A DNA stretch of 64,000 bases from assembly GCA_013416455.1 (NCBI GenBank), contig JACCES010000019.1, positions 1 to 64,000 on the forward strand, written 5' to 3'. The DNA comes from Alcaligenaceae bacterium (GTDB lineage Bacteria > Pseudomonadota > Gammaproteobacteria > Burkholderiales > Burkholderiaceae_B). Each line of letters starts with the position of its first letter. Within the stretch, counting starts at the first letter, position 1. Position numbers and translations under genes: made by a program. The notes under the pieces were generated by a model that was not told the DNA's origin, did not search any database, and saw only the letters and a list, made by a program, of their open reading frames with translations. Positions 16,030 through 24,795 of the stretch are shown here, one piece after another.

Positions 16030-16245
16030 TTAGACGACCTGGATGGACTTGGCCTGGGGACCTTTCTGGCCCATGCCGGAAACGAAGGACACGCGCTGGT
16101 TTTCTTCCAGCGAGCGGTGGCCTTCGCCAACGATTTCTGTGTAGTGGGCGAAAAGGTCCTTGCCGCCGGCTTCCGGGGTGATGAAGCCGAAGCCCTTTTC
16201 ATTGTTGAACCACTTGACGATGCCGAATTCTTTATCTGTGCTCAT
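16030..16245 (-). CDS. CspA-family cold-shock RNA chaperone
   Basis: The 71-residue single cold-shock domain has RNP1 (K17GFGFI22) and RNP2 (L31FAHY35, a variant of the usual VFVH), with [14 protein letters not shown] and the C-terminal [10 protein letters not shown]. These proteins bind single-stranded nucleic acid and melt RNA structure in the cytoplasm. An AGGAG-like site precedes ATG 16245 and a long leader follows upstream, typical of cold-shock mRNAs. It is a single gene with its own terminator and marks the start of ordinary chromosome. Confidence 0.95.
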   Translation of the reverse strand: MSTDKEFGIVKWFNNEKGFGFITPEAGGKDLFAHYTEIVGEGHRSLEENQRVSFVSGMGQKGPQAKSIQVV

Positions 16246-16489
16246 TTGATAATACTCCTGTTGACGTTGAGCGGAATGCTCGGGCAGGACACCAGGCGTA
16301 TAAAGGCACTAATCGGCACGGGTTGCTGTGCTAACTGATCCAAATAACTAACCTAAATATTCACTTGCCGACGGGCAGAATAACCTCTAAGCGCCGGGGG
16401 GTCAATGTATTTTATGTGATGCGGCTCTTACACCACTTGCCATGCCTTGGCAACCCGCGCGCGGACGCGGCGCGCATGCGCCCGGGTAG

Positions 16490-18253
16490 TCAGAACGAGT
16501 GCGGCGCCATGATGGACTCGGAGCCGGCGCAGACGATCCGGTGGCGGTATCCGGCCTCGGGCAGTATCCGCGAAAAGAAGAAATCCGCCACGTCCAGCTT
16601 GGATTGTGCCATGCCCGCCAGGCCGGAATCCCGCAGGCCGTGCGCCGCGCACGTCATCTTCGCCCACGCAAAACCCATGGCAACCAGGCCGAACAACTGA
16701 AGGTAGTCGTGCCCGGCGGCGCCGTTGGCATGGGGATCCGTGCGCGCACTCTCGATGACATGGTCCGTCGCGGCGCGCAGACTGCCCAGCGCCTCGTTCA
16801 GCGCACGGGAGAATCCGGGCCGCAGGCATTCCATCCGCTCGCTTTCCCGCTGCACGAGCGCGAAGAAGGCCTGGACCACGGCGCCGCCGTCCCCGGTGAT
16901 CTTGCGACTGACCAGATCCAGCGCCTGGATGCCGTTGGTGCCTTCGTACAGGGGAATGATGCGGCCGTCGCGCACATATTGCTCCACCCCGGTTTCGCGG
17001 ATGTAGCCATGGCCGCCGAACACCTGCATCGCGGCATTCGTGGCTTCAAAGGAGCGGTCGCTGAAATAAGACTTGAACACCGGCGTCAGCAGCGCAAGAT
17101 AGCCCTCGCAGCGGGCTCGATGCTCCGCGTCCGGATGGGCGTACTGTTGATCGAGCCGGATGCCGGCCCAGAGCCACAGCGCCCTGGCGCCTTCCACGAA
17201 GGCACGCGCGGTGAGGAGATTGCGGCGCACGTCGGCATGCGCAACGATGGGCACCGGCGCTTCGGCGGAGCCCGCGTCGCGCCCCTGGCGCCGCTCCCGG
17301 GCATAGGCGCTGGCGGCCTGCAGCGCCGCTTCGGCAAGACCGACCGATTGCACCGACACCCCCAGGCGTGACGAATTCATCATGGTGAACATGGCGCGCA
17401 GGCCCTGGTTCTCGCGGCCCACCAGCCAGCCCCGGGCGCCGTTGAAGGCAAGGCTCGCCGTCGCCGATGCCTTGATTCCCATTTTGTGCTCGATGCCGGT
17501 GCATTCGAGCATATTGGGCAGCGTCCATTCCCCGTCTTCCCCCGGCAGCAGCTTCGGCACCGCGAACAGGCTCAGACCCTTGGTGCCTGCCGGGGCATCC
17601 GGCAGACGGGCCAGCACCAGATGCACGATGTTGTCCGACAGATCATGCTCGCCGGCCGTGACGAAGATCTTGGTCCCGGTCACCCGATAAGCGCCGTCGG
17701 GCGCCGGTTCCGCGCGGGTCCGGATCAGGCCGAGATCCGAACCGCAGTGGGGCTCGGTAAGGCACATCGTCCCCATCCAGCCGCCGTCCACCAGATGCGG
17801 CAGGAACCGCTTCCTGAGCGCCTCGCCGCCGTGCGCGGATATGGCCGAATAGGCGCTCTGGCTCAGGCCCAGATAGGTGCCGAAAGCCGTGTTGGCACCG
17901 CTGACGATTTCCCGCAGGATCAGGCCCACCACGCGCGGCAGCCCCTGCCCGCCGAACGCGGGGTCGGCCACCAGACCCGGCCAGCCGCCCTCACGGTAAA
18001 GGGAGTAGGCCTGGCCGAAGCCTCGCGGCGTGCGGACCCTGCCGTCCTCCCACCGGCAGCCTTCTTCATCGCCGCTGCGATTGAGCGGCGCCAGCGCTTC
18101 CTGCGCCAGCCGCGCGCCCTCTTCCAGCACTGCCCTCACGAGCTCCAGGCCGGCTTCACGGTGGGCGGGCAAGGAAGCCAGTTCCCCCTCGTAATCGAGC
18201 ACGTGCTCCAGCAGGAAAAGATAATCGGAAACGGGAGCGGTATAAGTCGACAT
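16490..18253 (-). CDS. Acyl-CoA dehydrogenase, long (DmdC-like) type
   Basis: The 587-residue flavoprotein is longer than the usual 380, with the extra N- and C-terminal segments of the DmdC/AidB-like group (MSTYTAPVSDYLFLLEHVLD; the tail ILPEAGYRHRIVCAGSE). Conserved blocks include CLTEPHCGSDLGLIRT, KIFVTAGEHDL and the catalytic glutamate loop LYEGTNGIQALDL (about residue 437). It would oxidise an acyl-CoA to the enoyl-CoA, passing electrons to ETF. It is the last gene of the minus-strand operon starting at 22619, which also supplies CoA activation and hydration steps. The substrate is unknown. Confidence 0.88.
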   Translation of the reverse strand: MSTYTAPVSDYLFLLEHVLDYEGELASLPAHREAGLELVRAVLEEGARLAQEALAPLNRSGDEEGCRWEDGRVRTPRGFGQAYSLYREGGWPGLVADPAFGGQGLPRVVGLILREIVSGANTAFGTYLGLSQSAYSAISAHGGEALRKRFLPHLVDGGWMGTMCLTEPHCGSDLGLIRTRAEPAPDGAYRVTGTKIFVTAGEHDLSDNIVHLVLARLPDAPAGTKGLSLFAVPKLLPGEDGEWTLPNMLECTGIEHKMGIKASATASLAFNGARGWLVGRENQGLRAMFTMMNSSRLGVSVQSVGLAEAALQAASAYARERRQGRDAGSAEAPVPIVAHADVRRNLLTARAFVEGARALWLWAGIRLDQQYAHPDAEHRARCEGYLALLTPVFKSYFSDRSFEATNAAMQVFGGHGYIRETGVEQYVRDGRIIPLYEGTNGIQALDLVSRKITGDGGAVVQAFFALVQRESERMECLRPGFSRALNEALGSLRAATDHVIESARTDPHANGAAGHDYLQLFGLVAMGFAWAKMTCAAHGLRDSGLAGMAQSKLDVADFFFSRILPEAGYRHRIVCAGSESIMAPHSF

Positions 18254-18289
18254 AGGTTTGCTTGCTGTTGGGTCGGCGGTGGGTGGGTC

Positions 18290-19261
18290 TTACTTCTGGC
18301 TCAGACCGAGCTCATCCAGGATTTCCTTCTGCTCGCGCATGGTCTGTGCGCCGAAGTCGCGGAATTCCCGGGAACCGCGGTAATGCGGCACCATGTCGTA
18401 CTTGGCCAGCGCCTCGGCGAATGCGGGCTGCTCCATGGCGTCCTTGAAGGCGTCATGCAGCTTCGCAACGATGGCGGGATCGGTATCCTTGGGCGCCACC
18501 AGTCCCCAGTAAGAGCTCTGGCTCATGGGAATGCCGACTTCCCTCAGGGTCGGCACATCCGGAAAGGCCGCCATCCGCTCTTCTCCCCAGGTCACCAGCG
18601 CGCGCATCCGGCCCGATTGCACGAAAGGCGCCCAGGCCGACGTTTCGGCGGCCGAATCCACATGGCCGCCCGCCACGGCCTGCAATGCTTCGGCGGAGCC
18701 CTTGAACGGAATGTGATTGAGCTCGATGCCCGCCTGGCGGGAAATCTGCTCCATCGTCAGATGCTGCGTGCTGGCGATGCCGGTGGTGCCATAGGTGACG
18801 GCGCCCGGGTTTTTCCTGGCCGCCGCCACGAAGTCCTCCCAGGTCTTGATGGGCGAGGACTCCAGGACCACCACGCCGAACGCATAGCCGGTAAGGCCGA
18901 TCACGTAGGAAAGATCTTCCACGGGATCCCAGTTCAGGCCGACGGTGTAGGGCATCCGGTACATGCCCAGCGACGTGATGCCCAGGGTGTATCCATCGGG
19001 CGCGGCGTTCTGCAGCGCGGCGGCGGGCATGGTGCCGCCGACTCCGGTCCGGTTCTCGATCACGACGGGCTGGCCCAGCTTCCTGGACACCAGCTCGCCC
19101 AGCACGCGCACCGGCGCGTCGGTGGACCCGCCCGGAGCAAAGCCCACCATCACCTTGATGGGCCGCGAGGGGAAGCTTTCCGCGGCATGAGTGTGGGCAA
19201 GCGGAGCCAGCGCCAGGGTGCAGGCGGCCAGAACGCCCGCGGATTTCCAGTAAAAATGCAT
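18290..19261 (-). CDS. Bug-family (TctC-like) periplasmic solute receptor
   Basis: The 323-residue protein begins with a signal peptide (MHFYWKSAGVLAACTLALAP, cut near AHTHA-AES) and has Bug signatures: FPSRPIKVMVGFAPGGSTDA, VVIENRTGVGGTMPA, DGYTLGITS, PFKGSAEALQAVAGGHVD, DVPTLREVGIP. ATG 19261 is chosen because it starts the signal peptide. Bug proteins bind organic acids for tripartite transporters, but no TctAB permease is nearby. It lies between a crotonase and the acyl-CoA dehydrogenase, so it probably senses or delivers the acid processed by this operon. Confidence 0.92.
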   Translation of the reverse strand: MHFYWKSAGVLAACTLALAPLAHTHAAESFPSRPIKVMVGFAPGGSTDAPVRVLGELVSRKLGQPVVIENRTGVGGTMPAAALQNAAPDGYTLGITSLGMYRMPYTVGLNWDPVEDLSYVIGLTGYAFGVVVLESSPIKTWEDFVAAARKNPGAVTYGTTGIASTQHLTMEQISRQAGIELNHIPFKGSAEALQAVAGGHVDSAAETSAWAPFVQSGRMRALVTWGEERMAAFPDVPTLREVGIPMSQSSYWGLVAPKDTDPAIVAKLHDAFKDAMEQPAFAEALAKYDMVPHYRGSREFRDFGAQTMREQKEILDELGLSQK

Positions 19262-19385
19262 TTGAGTTGTCTCCCAGAAAGTAGAGCTTGTGGTGTGCAA
19301 CGTTGCCCGGGGCGCCTGTGGCGCCACCCGGTTCATGCGCGGCCGGCCTCTCCACAAGCAGCAAGGCCGGCTCTCGGGCGCGTGA

Positions 19386-20195
19386 TCATTTGCCGGCAAA
19401 TCTGGCCGGACGGCGTTCGATGAACGACTGGCGACCTTCGGCCGCATCTTCCGAATCGAGCAAGGCCACCATCTCGGGAACCAGTTGTGCCGCGGCCACC
19501 ATTTCCCCTTCGCGCACTGCGCGCAACGAAGAGCGCAGCGCGGTCTGCACGCCCAGCGGCGCCTGGGCGCAGATGCTGTTGGCGATTTCCACGGCCCGCC
19601 GAAGCTGCGTGCCCACGGGCACGACTTCCTGCACCAGGCCCATGCGATGGGCTTCCCGCACATCGAAGGTCTCGCCGGTCAGGATCCAGCGCATGGCGTT
19701 GCCCCAGCCGACTTCCCTCGGAAAACGGATGGTCGCCCCACCAAAGGGATAGATGCCGCGGCCGACCTCCATCTGCGAGAACCTGCTGTCTTCGGCCGCC
19801 ACCCGCACGTCGGTGGCCAGGGCGATCTCGATGCCCAGTGTCAGGCACCAGCCCTGCAGCGCGCATACCATGGGTTTGCTGCGGTGTTCGGTATAGAAAC
19901 CCCGGAAGTCCACGCCGCCTTCCGGAATGCCTCCCTTTCCGCTCTGCAGCGCATCGCTGACCTGGCCCAGGTCCAGGCCGCCGGTGAAGTGGTCGCCATG
20001 CGCATAGAGCACGCCGCATCGCACTTCGGGATCGCGTTCCATCTCGCCGTAGGCAAAGGCCAGCTGCTCCCTCATGTCCAGATCGAACGCGTTGCGCTTG
20101 GGCACACGGTTCAGGCCGATCAGATAGATGTGCCCGAGGCGGTGCCGGGTGATGCTGCGGCTGTCGCTGCCGAGATCCAGGTCTTCGAGATTCAT
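19386..20195 (-). CDS. Enoyl-CoA hydratase/isomerase (crotonase) family
   Basis: The 269-residue crotonase has the oxyanion-hole loops (GVLYAHGDHFTGGLDL and LQGWCLTLGIEIALATDVRVAA) and the family core GGATIRFPREVGWGNAMRWILTG, EAHRMGLVQEVVP. GGAG precedes ATG 20195. It likely hydrates or rearranges an unsaturated acyl-CoA. It is 11 bp downstream of the CoA ligase and is one of two crotonases in the operon, which suggests two successive hydration, isomerisation or cleavage steps. Confidence 0.9.
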   Translation of the reverse strand: MNLEDLDLGSDSRSITRHRLGHIYLIGLNRVPKRNAFDLDMREQLAFAYGEMERDPEVRCGVLYAHGDHFTGGLDLGQVSDALQSGKGGIPEGGVDFRGFYTEHRSKPMVCALQGWCLTLGIEIALATDVRVAAEDSRFSQMEVGRGIYPFGGATIRFPREVGWGNAMRWILTGETFDVREAHRMGLVQEVVPVGTQLRRAVEIANSICAQAPLGVQTALRSSLRAVREGEMVAAAQLVPEMVALLDSEDAAEGRQSFIERRPARFAGK

Positions 20196-20206
20196 GTTTT
20201 CTCCGT

Positions 20207-21799
20207 TCAGTTGTTGGATGCCGGATGGGCGAGCGCTCGCTTGTCGATCTTGCCCACCGCGGTACGCGGCAATTCATTCACCATTTCGAGAATGGCGGGG
20301 ACCTTGAAGGGCGCGAGCTCCGCGCGGCACCGGGCAATGACCTCTTCCCGCGATACCGCCGCCCCGGGCTGCGGCACGATGACGGCCTTGACCGTTTCGC
20401 CCCGATACTCATGAGGCGCCCCGACGACGGCCACTTCGGCCACTCCCGGCATGGCGCCAATGACCCGCTCTATCTCGGCGGGATATACGTTGTATCCACT
20501 AGCAACGATGACGTCCTTTTCACGGCCGACCACATACAGATAGCCGTCCTCATCCACGCGGACGAGATCGCCGGTCATGAGCCAGCCATCGCGCAGCGCC
20601 TCGCGGGTCAGCTCCGGGTCCTTCCAGTACCCTTTCATGACCTGCGGCCCCCTGATGGCCAGTTCGCCGACCTCGCCCACCGGCACATCCATCAACCCGC
20701 CGCCTTCGGCACGGACCACGCGCACATCGGTGAACGGCACCGGAATGCCGGAGCTGCCCTGGCGGCGGGGAATGAAGCCGGGATAAGTGTGGGTGCTGGG
20801 CGATGCCTCGCTGATGCCGAAGCCGCTCAGCACCTGCGCGCCGACCCGGGCTTGGAACTGTTCCCAGTGGGCGGGCGGCATGGGCGCGCCGGCCGAGTTG
20901 TAGATGGCCACCCTGTCCAGACGGAAATCCTCGAGATCGGCTTCCCGCAGGAACGCGGCATACATGGTCGGCACGCCATAGAAGACGAAGGGCCGCTCGT
21001 CGCGGATGAGTTCCAGGACGGAACGGGCCTGGAAACGCGGAACGATCAGCTGATTCATGCCGATCCGCACACTGGTCAGCGTGACGCAGGTCAAACCGTA
21101 CACATGACTCATCGGCAGTGTATTGACGACCTTGGCATCGGCGGGAACCTCGATCGGCCCAAGCGTGACGCGCAAGCGCTGCTCTACATTGCACAGCATG
21201 TTCTCATGGGTGAGCATGACGGCCTTGGGCAGGCCCGTGGTGCCGCCGGTGTACTGCAGCAAGGCGAGATCGGCGGACTGGTCGGGCCACGCGGCCCGCT
21301 CTTCGTAAGGCACCCCGCAGGGCCCCTGTACCCGGCGCAGCCCCTCAGCTTCATCCACCTGAAACACGGTCAGCCCCAGCGGCTGCCCGTCGGCCCTGAG
21401 CTTTTCGATCTGATCGCCGGTAGTCACCAGCACCCTGGCCCCGGCATGAGCGAGAATGCGCTGGATTTCCGGCGCCACATAGGCCGGATTGACCTGGACC
21501 ACCGTTCCTTCCGCCAGCCATGCGCCGAACAGCGCCGCCACGTACTCGGGCATATTGGGCAGCAGGATGGCGACCCGCGCTCCCCCCGCCACACCGGCTT
21601 CCCGGAAAAGCCCGGCATAGGCCAGGGCTTCCCGCCGCAGCCGCAGGAAGCTCCACTTGACCGCGCCCGCCGTGAGCGCCGGCGCGTCGCCGAAGCGGGT
21701 GGCGGCGCTGGCGAGCATTTCGGGCAGGCGGCGGCCGGAGAAGTCCAGCGGTGCCTGTGCCGAGGGCGGATAGAATTTCGTCCAGGGACGGGCTTTCAT
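20207..21799 (-). CDS. Acyl-CoA synthetase (AMP-forming, class I adenylate-forming)
   Basis: The 530-residue enzyme carries the P-loop YTGGTTGLPKAVMLTHEN, the A5-like GFGISEASPSTHTY, the hinge TGDLVRVDEDGYLYVVGREKD, VIVASGYNVYPAEIE, and the C-terminal catalytic lysine block PRTAVGKIDKRAL. It should activate an organic acid as acyl-AMP and then acyl-CoA. A GAGGG site fits the second methionine, 21799, rather than ATG 21805, which it abuts. It is 10 bp from the upstream crotonase and presumably performs the entry step of the pathway. Confidence 0.9.
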   Translation of the reverse strand: MKARPWTKFYPPSAQAPLDFSGRRLPEMLASAATRFGDAPALTAGAVKWSFLRLRREALAYAGLFREAGVAGGARVAILLPNMPEYVAALFGAWLAEGTVVQVNPAYVAPEIQRILAHAGARVLVTTGDQIEKLRADGQPLGLTVFQVDEAEGLRRVQGPCGVPYEERAAWPDQSADLALLQYTGGTTGLPKAVMLTHENMLCNVEQRLRVTLGPIEVPADAKVVNTLPMSHVYGLTCVTLTSVRIGMNQLIVPRFQARSVLELIRDERPFVFYGVPTMYAAFLREADLEDFRLDRVAIYNSAGAPMPPAHWEQFQARVGAQVLSGFGISEASPSTHTYPGFIPRRQGSSGIPVPFTDVRVVRAEGGGLMDVPVGEVGELAIRGPQVMKGYWKDPELTREALRDGWLMTGDLVRVDEDGYLYVVGREKDVIVASGYNVYPAEIERVIGAMPGVAEVAVVGAPHEYRGETVKAVIVPQPGAAVSREEVIARCRAELAPFKVPAILEMVNELPRTAVGKIDKRALAHPASNN

Positions 21800-21809
21800 G
21801 GACATACCC

Positions 21810-22619
21810 TCAGACGTTGGCCGCCTTGCCGCTGGCATCGCGACGGATGCTGTGGGTTGCGCCGCTCTTCTTCATGGCGATCGCCTCATCGCTGAAATGA
21901 CTCAGCTGGTGGCTGTCGAAATGCGAACGCAGGGCGTTTTCCCGCCCCATGATGTCCATGGTGCGATTGAGCGACTTCTTGATCAGCTTGAGCGCGAACG
22001 GCGGCGCTTCGGCCACTTTGTCGGCCATGGCCATCACCGCGTCGTCGAGTTCGGCGCGCGGCACGACCCGGTTGGCCATGCCGGCGGCCAGGGCTTCCGC
22101 CGCGGTGATGCGCTGGCCGGTAAACAGCATTTCCTTGGCCTTGCGCCCCCCCAGCACCCATGGGTGGATCAGCACTTCCACCGCCGCCACCGCCATGGTG
22201 TGGACGACCGGATCGGCAAAGAACGCATCGTCGGAAGCGATCATCAGATCACACATGTTCGCCACCATGAAGCCGCCGGCGATGCAGGCGCCCTGCACTT
22301 GGGCGATCGTGGGCTTGTGGCAATTGAGGATGTTCAGGCAGTACTCGAAATAGTATTGATCCTCGTACTTCCAGCGCTCTTCGACGCCATAGCCCGACCG
22401 CAGTTCCTTGCCTTCCTTGAGATCGTGACCGGCCGAGAAGTGATCGCCCTTGCCCGCCAGCACGATGACACGCACCTCGTCATCGCGTTGCGCCTGCTGC
22501 AAAGCCGTATTGAGCTCTTCCAGCAGCCGCGTGTTCTCGGCATTCCGCATTCCGGGACGGTTGTGCCAAATGCGTGCCACAGGCCCGATTCTTTCGTAGA
22601 CGATCTCTTGATAATCCAT
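21810..22619 (-). CDS. Enoyl-CoA hydratase/isomerase family, first gene of the operon
   Basis: The 269-residue crotonase starts MDYQEIVYERIGPVARIWHN, with AGGAG seven bases before ATG 22619. It has VIVLAGKGDHFSAGHDLKEG, the helix-forming VQGACIAGGFMVANMCDLMIASDDA and DPVVHTMAVAAVEVLIHPWVLG. This gives a typical active-site scaffold, though residues at the catalytic Glu positions differ from classic hydratases, so isomerase or hydrolase activity is equally possible. It leads the operon and faces the divergent TetR gene. Confidence 0.88.
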   Translation of the reverse strand: MDYQEIVYERIGPVARIWHNRPGMRNAENTRLLEELNTALQQAQRDDEVRVIVLAGKGDHFSAGHDLKEGKELRSGYGVEERWKYEDQYYFEYCLNILNCHKPTIAQVQGACIAGGFMVANMCDLMIASDDAFFADPVVHTMAVAAVEVLIHPWVLGGRKAKEMLFTGQRITAAEALAAGMANRVVPRAELDDAVMAMADKVAEAPPFALKLIKKSLNRTMDIMGRENALRSHFDSHQLSHFSDEAIAMKKSGATHSIRRDASGKAANV

Positions 22620-22696
22620 GCTTGCTCCTGGTTTCGTACCGCTATCCGCCCCCTGCGCCAACGTCGGGGTCCGTCTTGATCTTTACGATTACCAGA

Positions 22697-22757
22697 TATC
22701 AGATCATTATTTCTAATCAGTGTCAAGATAACTGACAAGATGATAGTTAAGATTAGA
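22697..22757. promoter_or_regulatory. Divergent promoter/operator between the crotonase operon and tetR
   Basis: Two adjacent 12-bp copies, TGTCAAGATAAC (22721-22732) and TGACAAGATGAT (22733-22744), form a tandem repeat. The first contains TTGACA on the minus strand (22726-22721), a perfect -35 box for the operon. An outer inverted pair TCTAATC/GATTAGA (22712-22718, 22751-22757) frames it. The AT-rich block is the probable TetR operator. Confidence 0.5.
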
Positions 22758-22844
22758 GGAAGGCGGTGCGCATCTGCTGCCGGAGTTCGAGCTACCATAT
22801 AGCCAGGAAATCGCGAAAGCGTAAAGAAACGGCCTGCCGGAAAA

Positions 22845-23549
22845 ATGACAGAAACTTCCCACCCAGACATTGCCGGGCGCCCGCAGCCCGCGCCCACCAA
22901 GCCATCACTGCGGAAAACGGCGTATCACCACGGCAATCTGCGCGCCGCACTGATCGAGGGCGGGCTGGCCCTGCTCGAAACCTCGGGGGCCGCATCTTTG
23001 AGCATGCGGCAGCTCGCCAGGCATATCGCGGTTTCACAGGCCGCGCCCTACCATCACTTTCCGGACAAGAACGCGCTGCTGGCCGCATTGGCTGCCGAAG
23101 GGTTCCGCCAAAGGGGGCGGATACTGCGCGCGGCCTCCCTCAAGCACCCCACCCTCGAATGGCGCATCCGCAGCCTGGTGTCCGGCTATGTCCGCTTCGC
23201 CCAGGCTTCCCCGGAACTGTTCCGCCTGATGTACGGGCCGCTGATCCAGAACAAGAACGCTTATCCCGAACTCGCCGAGGCGGCGACGGAAGCATTCGAT
23301 GCCCTGGCGGCGCTCATGCGCGACATGATCACCGATTTCGGCATCCGGCATATCGACCCGCTGCTCGCCACCGTATCCCTGCTGAGCCTGAGCCATGGGC
23401 TGGCACACCTGATCGTCGATGACCGGGGTTCGCCCACGCTGGCCAGCACGGTCGAGGACGACCGCGCCGTGGTCGAGCACGCCGCGAAGATGTTCGTGTC
23501 GGGGTTCAACCCCCGGGCCGCCGCCGACCCGGAGCCGGGCCGGCCGTAG
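22845..23549 (+). CDS. TetR/AcrR-family regulator (WHG C-terminal type)
   Basis: The 234-residue protein has an N-terminal TetR HTH (YHHGNLRAALIEGGLALLET, then ASLSMRQLARHIAVSQAAPYHHFPDKNALLAALA) and a ligand-binding domain with the LFRLMYGPL motif typical of the TetR_C_33/WHG group. The YHHGNLR start is common in beta-proteobacterial members. It is divergent from the acyl-CoA operon and likely represses it, responding to an acyl-CoA or the free acid. Confidence 0.9.
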   Translation: MTETSHPDIAGRPQPAPTKPSLRKTAYHHGNLRAALIEGGLALLETSGAASLSMRQLARHIAVSQAAPYHHFPDKNALLAALAAEGFRQRGRILRAASLKHPTLEWRIRSLVSGYVRFAQASPELFRLMYGPLIQNKNAYPELAEAATEAFDALAALMRDMITDFGIRHIDPLLATVSLLSLSHGLAHLIVDDRGSPTLASTVEDDRAVVEHAAKMFVSGFNPRAAADPEPGRP

Positions 23550-23560
23550 CCCGGGTCACT

Positions 23561-23705
23561 GTGAAGAACTCCGGCCCCGGGGGCCGGAGCTTGTCCACGT
23601 CGCGGCCTGTATGCCGCTCCGTTTCGCCAGGCGCAGAAGAGTCATCAATGATTCTCCCGTGTCCGGGCTCATCCACCACAATACGGGGGCGCCTTTGGTG
23701 CCATA
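23561..23705. repeat. Structured dispersed repeat, copy A
   Basis: About 140 bp, clearly related to 44356-44493. It contains CTCCGGCC/GGCCGGAG (23569-23576, 23582-23589), a shared block TCGCGGCCTG..ATGCCGCTC, a second hairpin GAGTCAT/ATGATTC (23639-23645, 23648-23654) and the shared GTGTCCGGGCTCATCC. It lies between convergent genes (tetR and a Bug gene). The second stem differs in sequence from copy B yet still pairs. Confidence 0.75.
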
Positions 23706-23761
23706 TACACGTCCATCGTCATTCTTGGTGGTGATGCATACATGGCGGTTTCCCTTACCCG

Positions 23762-24733
23762 TCAATTCATCTTGATGCCCAGTTCCTTCACCAGCGGGCC
23801 CATATTCTCGCTTTCGGTTTCGATTCTCCGCACAAAGGCATCCGCATCCTCCCATATGGCTTCGAGCCCGAGCGCGTCCATCTTCTCCACGAGATCGGGC
23901 ATGGCCAGAACGACCTTCAGATCCGCGGCAATCTTGTCCCGGATGGCGTCGGGCAGCCCACGAGGGCCGACCAGACCATGCCAGACCGGCGCCTCCGAGT
24001 TGCGGTAGCCAAGCTCGGCCAGCGTCGGGACGTCGGGCAGGGAAGCTATCCGTCGCGAGCTGTTCGTGGCCAACGGACGCAGTTTGCCGGTGGAGAACAA
24101 TTGCGGATAGGCGGGTACGCCATCGACGCCCGCCTGGATTTCGCCCGAAAGCAGCCCTTTGGTTACGTCGGCGCCACTGTTATAGGGGATGTACTCCATC
24201 CGGACACTGGCATCCCGCACGAAACGCTCATAAGCGAGCTGCATGCCCACACTGCCGCCCCCGACCGTGATGGTGCCGGGGGTCTTCCTGGCCAATTCGA
24301 CCATTTCTTCCACCGTGGCCGCCGGCAAGGTGTCGTTGGCTACGATGATCAGCGGAACATTCGCGATGACCCCGATATGCGAGAAATCCGCCATCGGATC
24401 ATAGGGCAGCTTGGTGAAGGTGAATTGGTTGATCGTCAGCGTCGAATTGATAGGTTGAAACAAAGTATATCCGTCCGGCGTCGCGCGGGCCGCCTCCGCG
24501 GCCGCAATGACCGTGTTGCCGCCCGGCTTGTTATGGACCACCACCTGCTGCCCCCAGCGTTCGGTGAGCTTGTGGGCGATATGCCTGGCCGTTGCATCGG
24601 CCGTCCCTCCCGCCGCGAATGGCACGATCCAGCGAACGGAACGTGTTGGCCAATCATCATGCTGCTGCGCCTGGCTGGCAGGCATTGCCACCCAAAGCAG
24701 GGCGGCCATTGCCGCGTGGATCTTCAGTTTCAT
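23762..24733 (-). CDS. Bug-family (TctC-like) periplasmic solute receptor
   Basis: The 323-residue receptor has a signal peptide (MKLKIHAAMAALLWVAMPAS, cut after QAQ) and the Bug pattern WPTRSVRWIVPFAAGGTADA, VVHNKPGGNTVIAAA, DGYTLFQPINS, GLLSGEIQAGVDGVPA, SLPDVPTLAELGY. A longer in-frame start at 24862 overlaps the upstream gene and lacks a signal, so 24733 is chosen. It is the last gene of the operon with the ThDP enzyme, the aldehyde dehydrogenase and another Bug protein. No TctAB partner is present. Confidence 0.9.
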   Translation of the reverse strand: MKLKIHAAMAALLWVAMPASQAQQHDDWPTRSVRWIVPFAAGGTADATARHIAHKLTERWGQQVVVHNKPGGNTVIAAAEAARATPDGYTLFQPINSTLTINQFTFTKLPYDPMADFSHIGVIANVPLIIVANDTLPAATVEEMVELARKTPGTITVGGGSVGMQLAYERFVRDASVRMEYIPYNSGADVTKGLLSGEIQAGVDGVPAYPQLFSTGKLRPLATNSSRRIASLPDVPTLAELGYRNSEAPVWHGLVGPRGLPDAIRDKIAADLKVVLAMPDLVEKMDALGLEAIWEDADAFVRRIETESENMGPLVKELGIKMN

Positions 24734-24795
24734 GGAATGTCTCCTTGGATTGTTCTGATTCGATATCCGCCGCGGAAATCCGGCGCGCCCGACCC

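Noticed and set aside
17486-19423. 645-codon plus-strand open frame
   Set aside because: Antisense to the acyl-CoA dehydrogenase and Bug genes; no domain.
20225-21895. 556-codon plus-strand open frame
   Set aside because: Antisense to the acyl-CoA synthetase, His/Gly/Arg-rich composition typical of a GC-rich shadow frame, no family features.
23556-23855. Minus-strand frame through repeat copy A as a gene
   Set aside because: The equivalent frame in copy B is broken by a stop; hairpin pairing is conserved instead of protein sequence.
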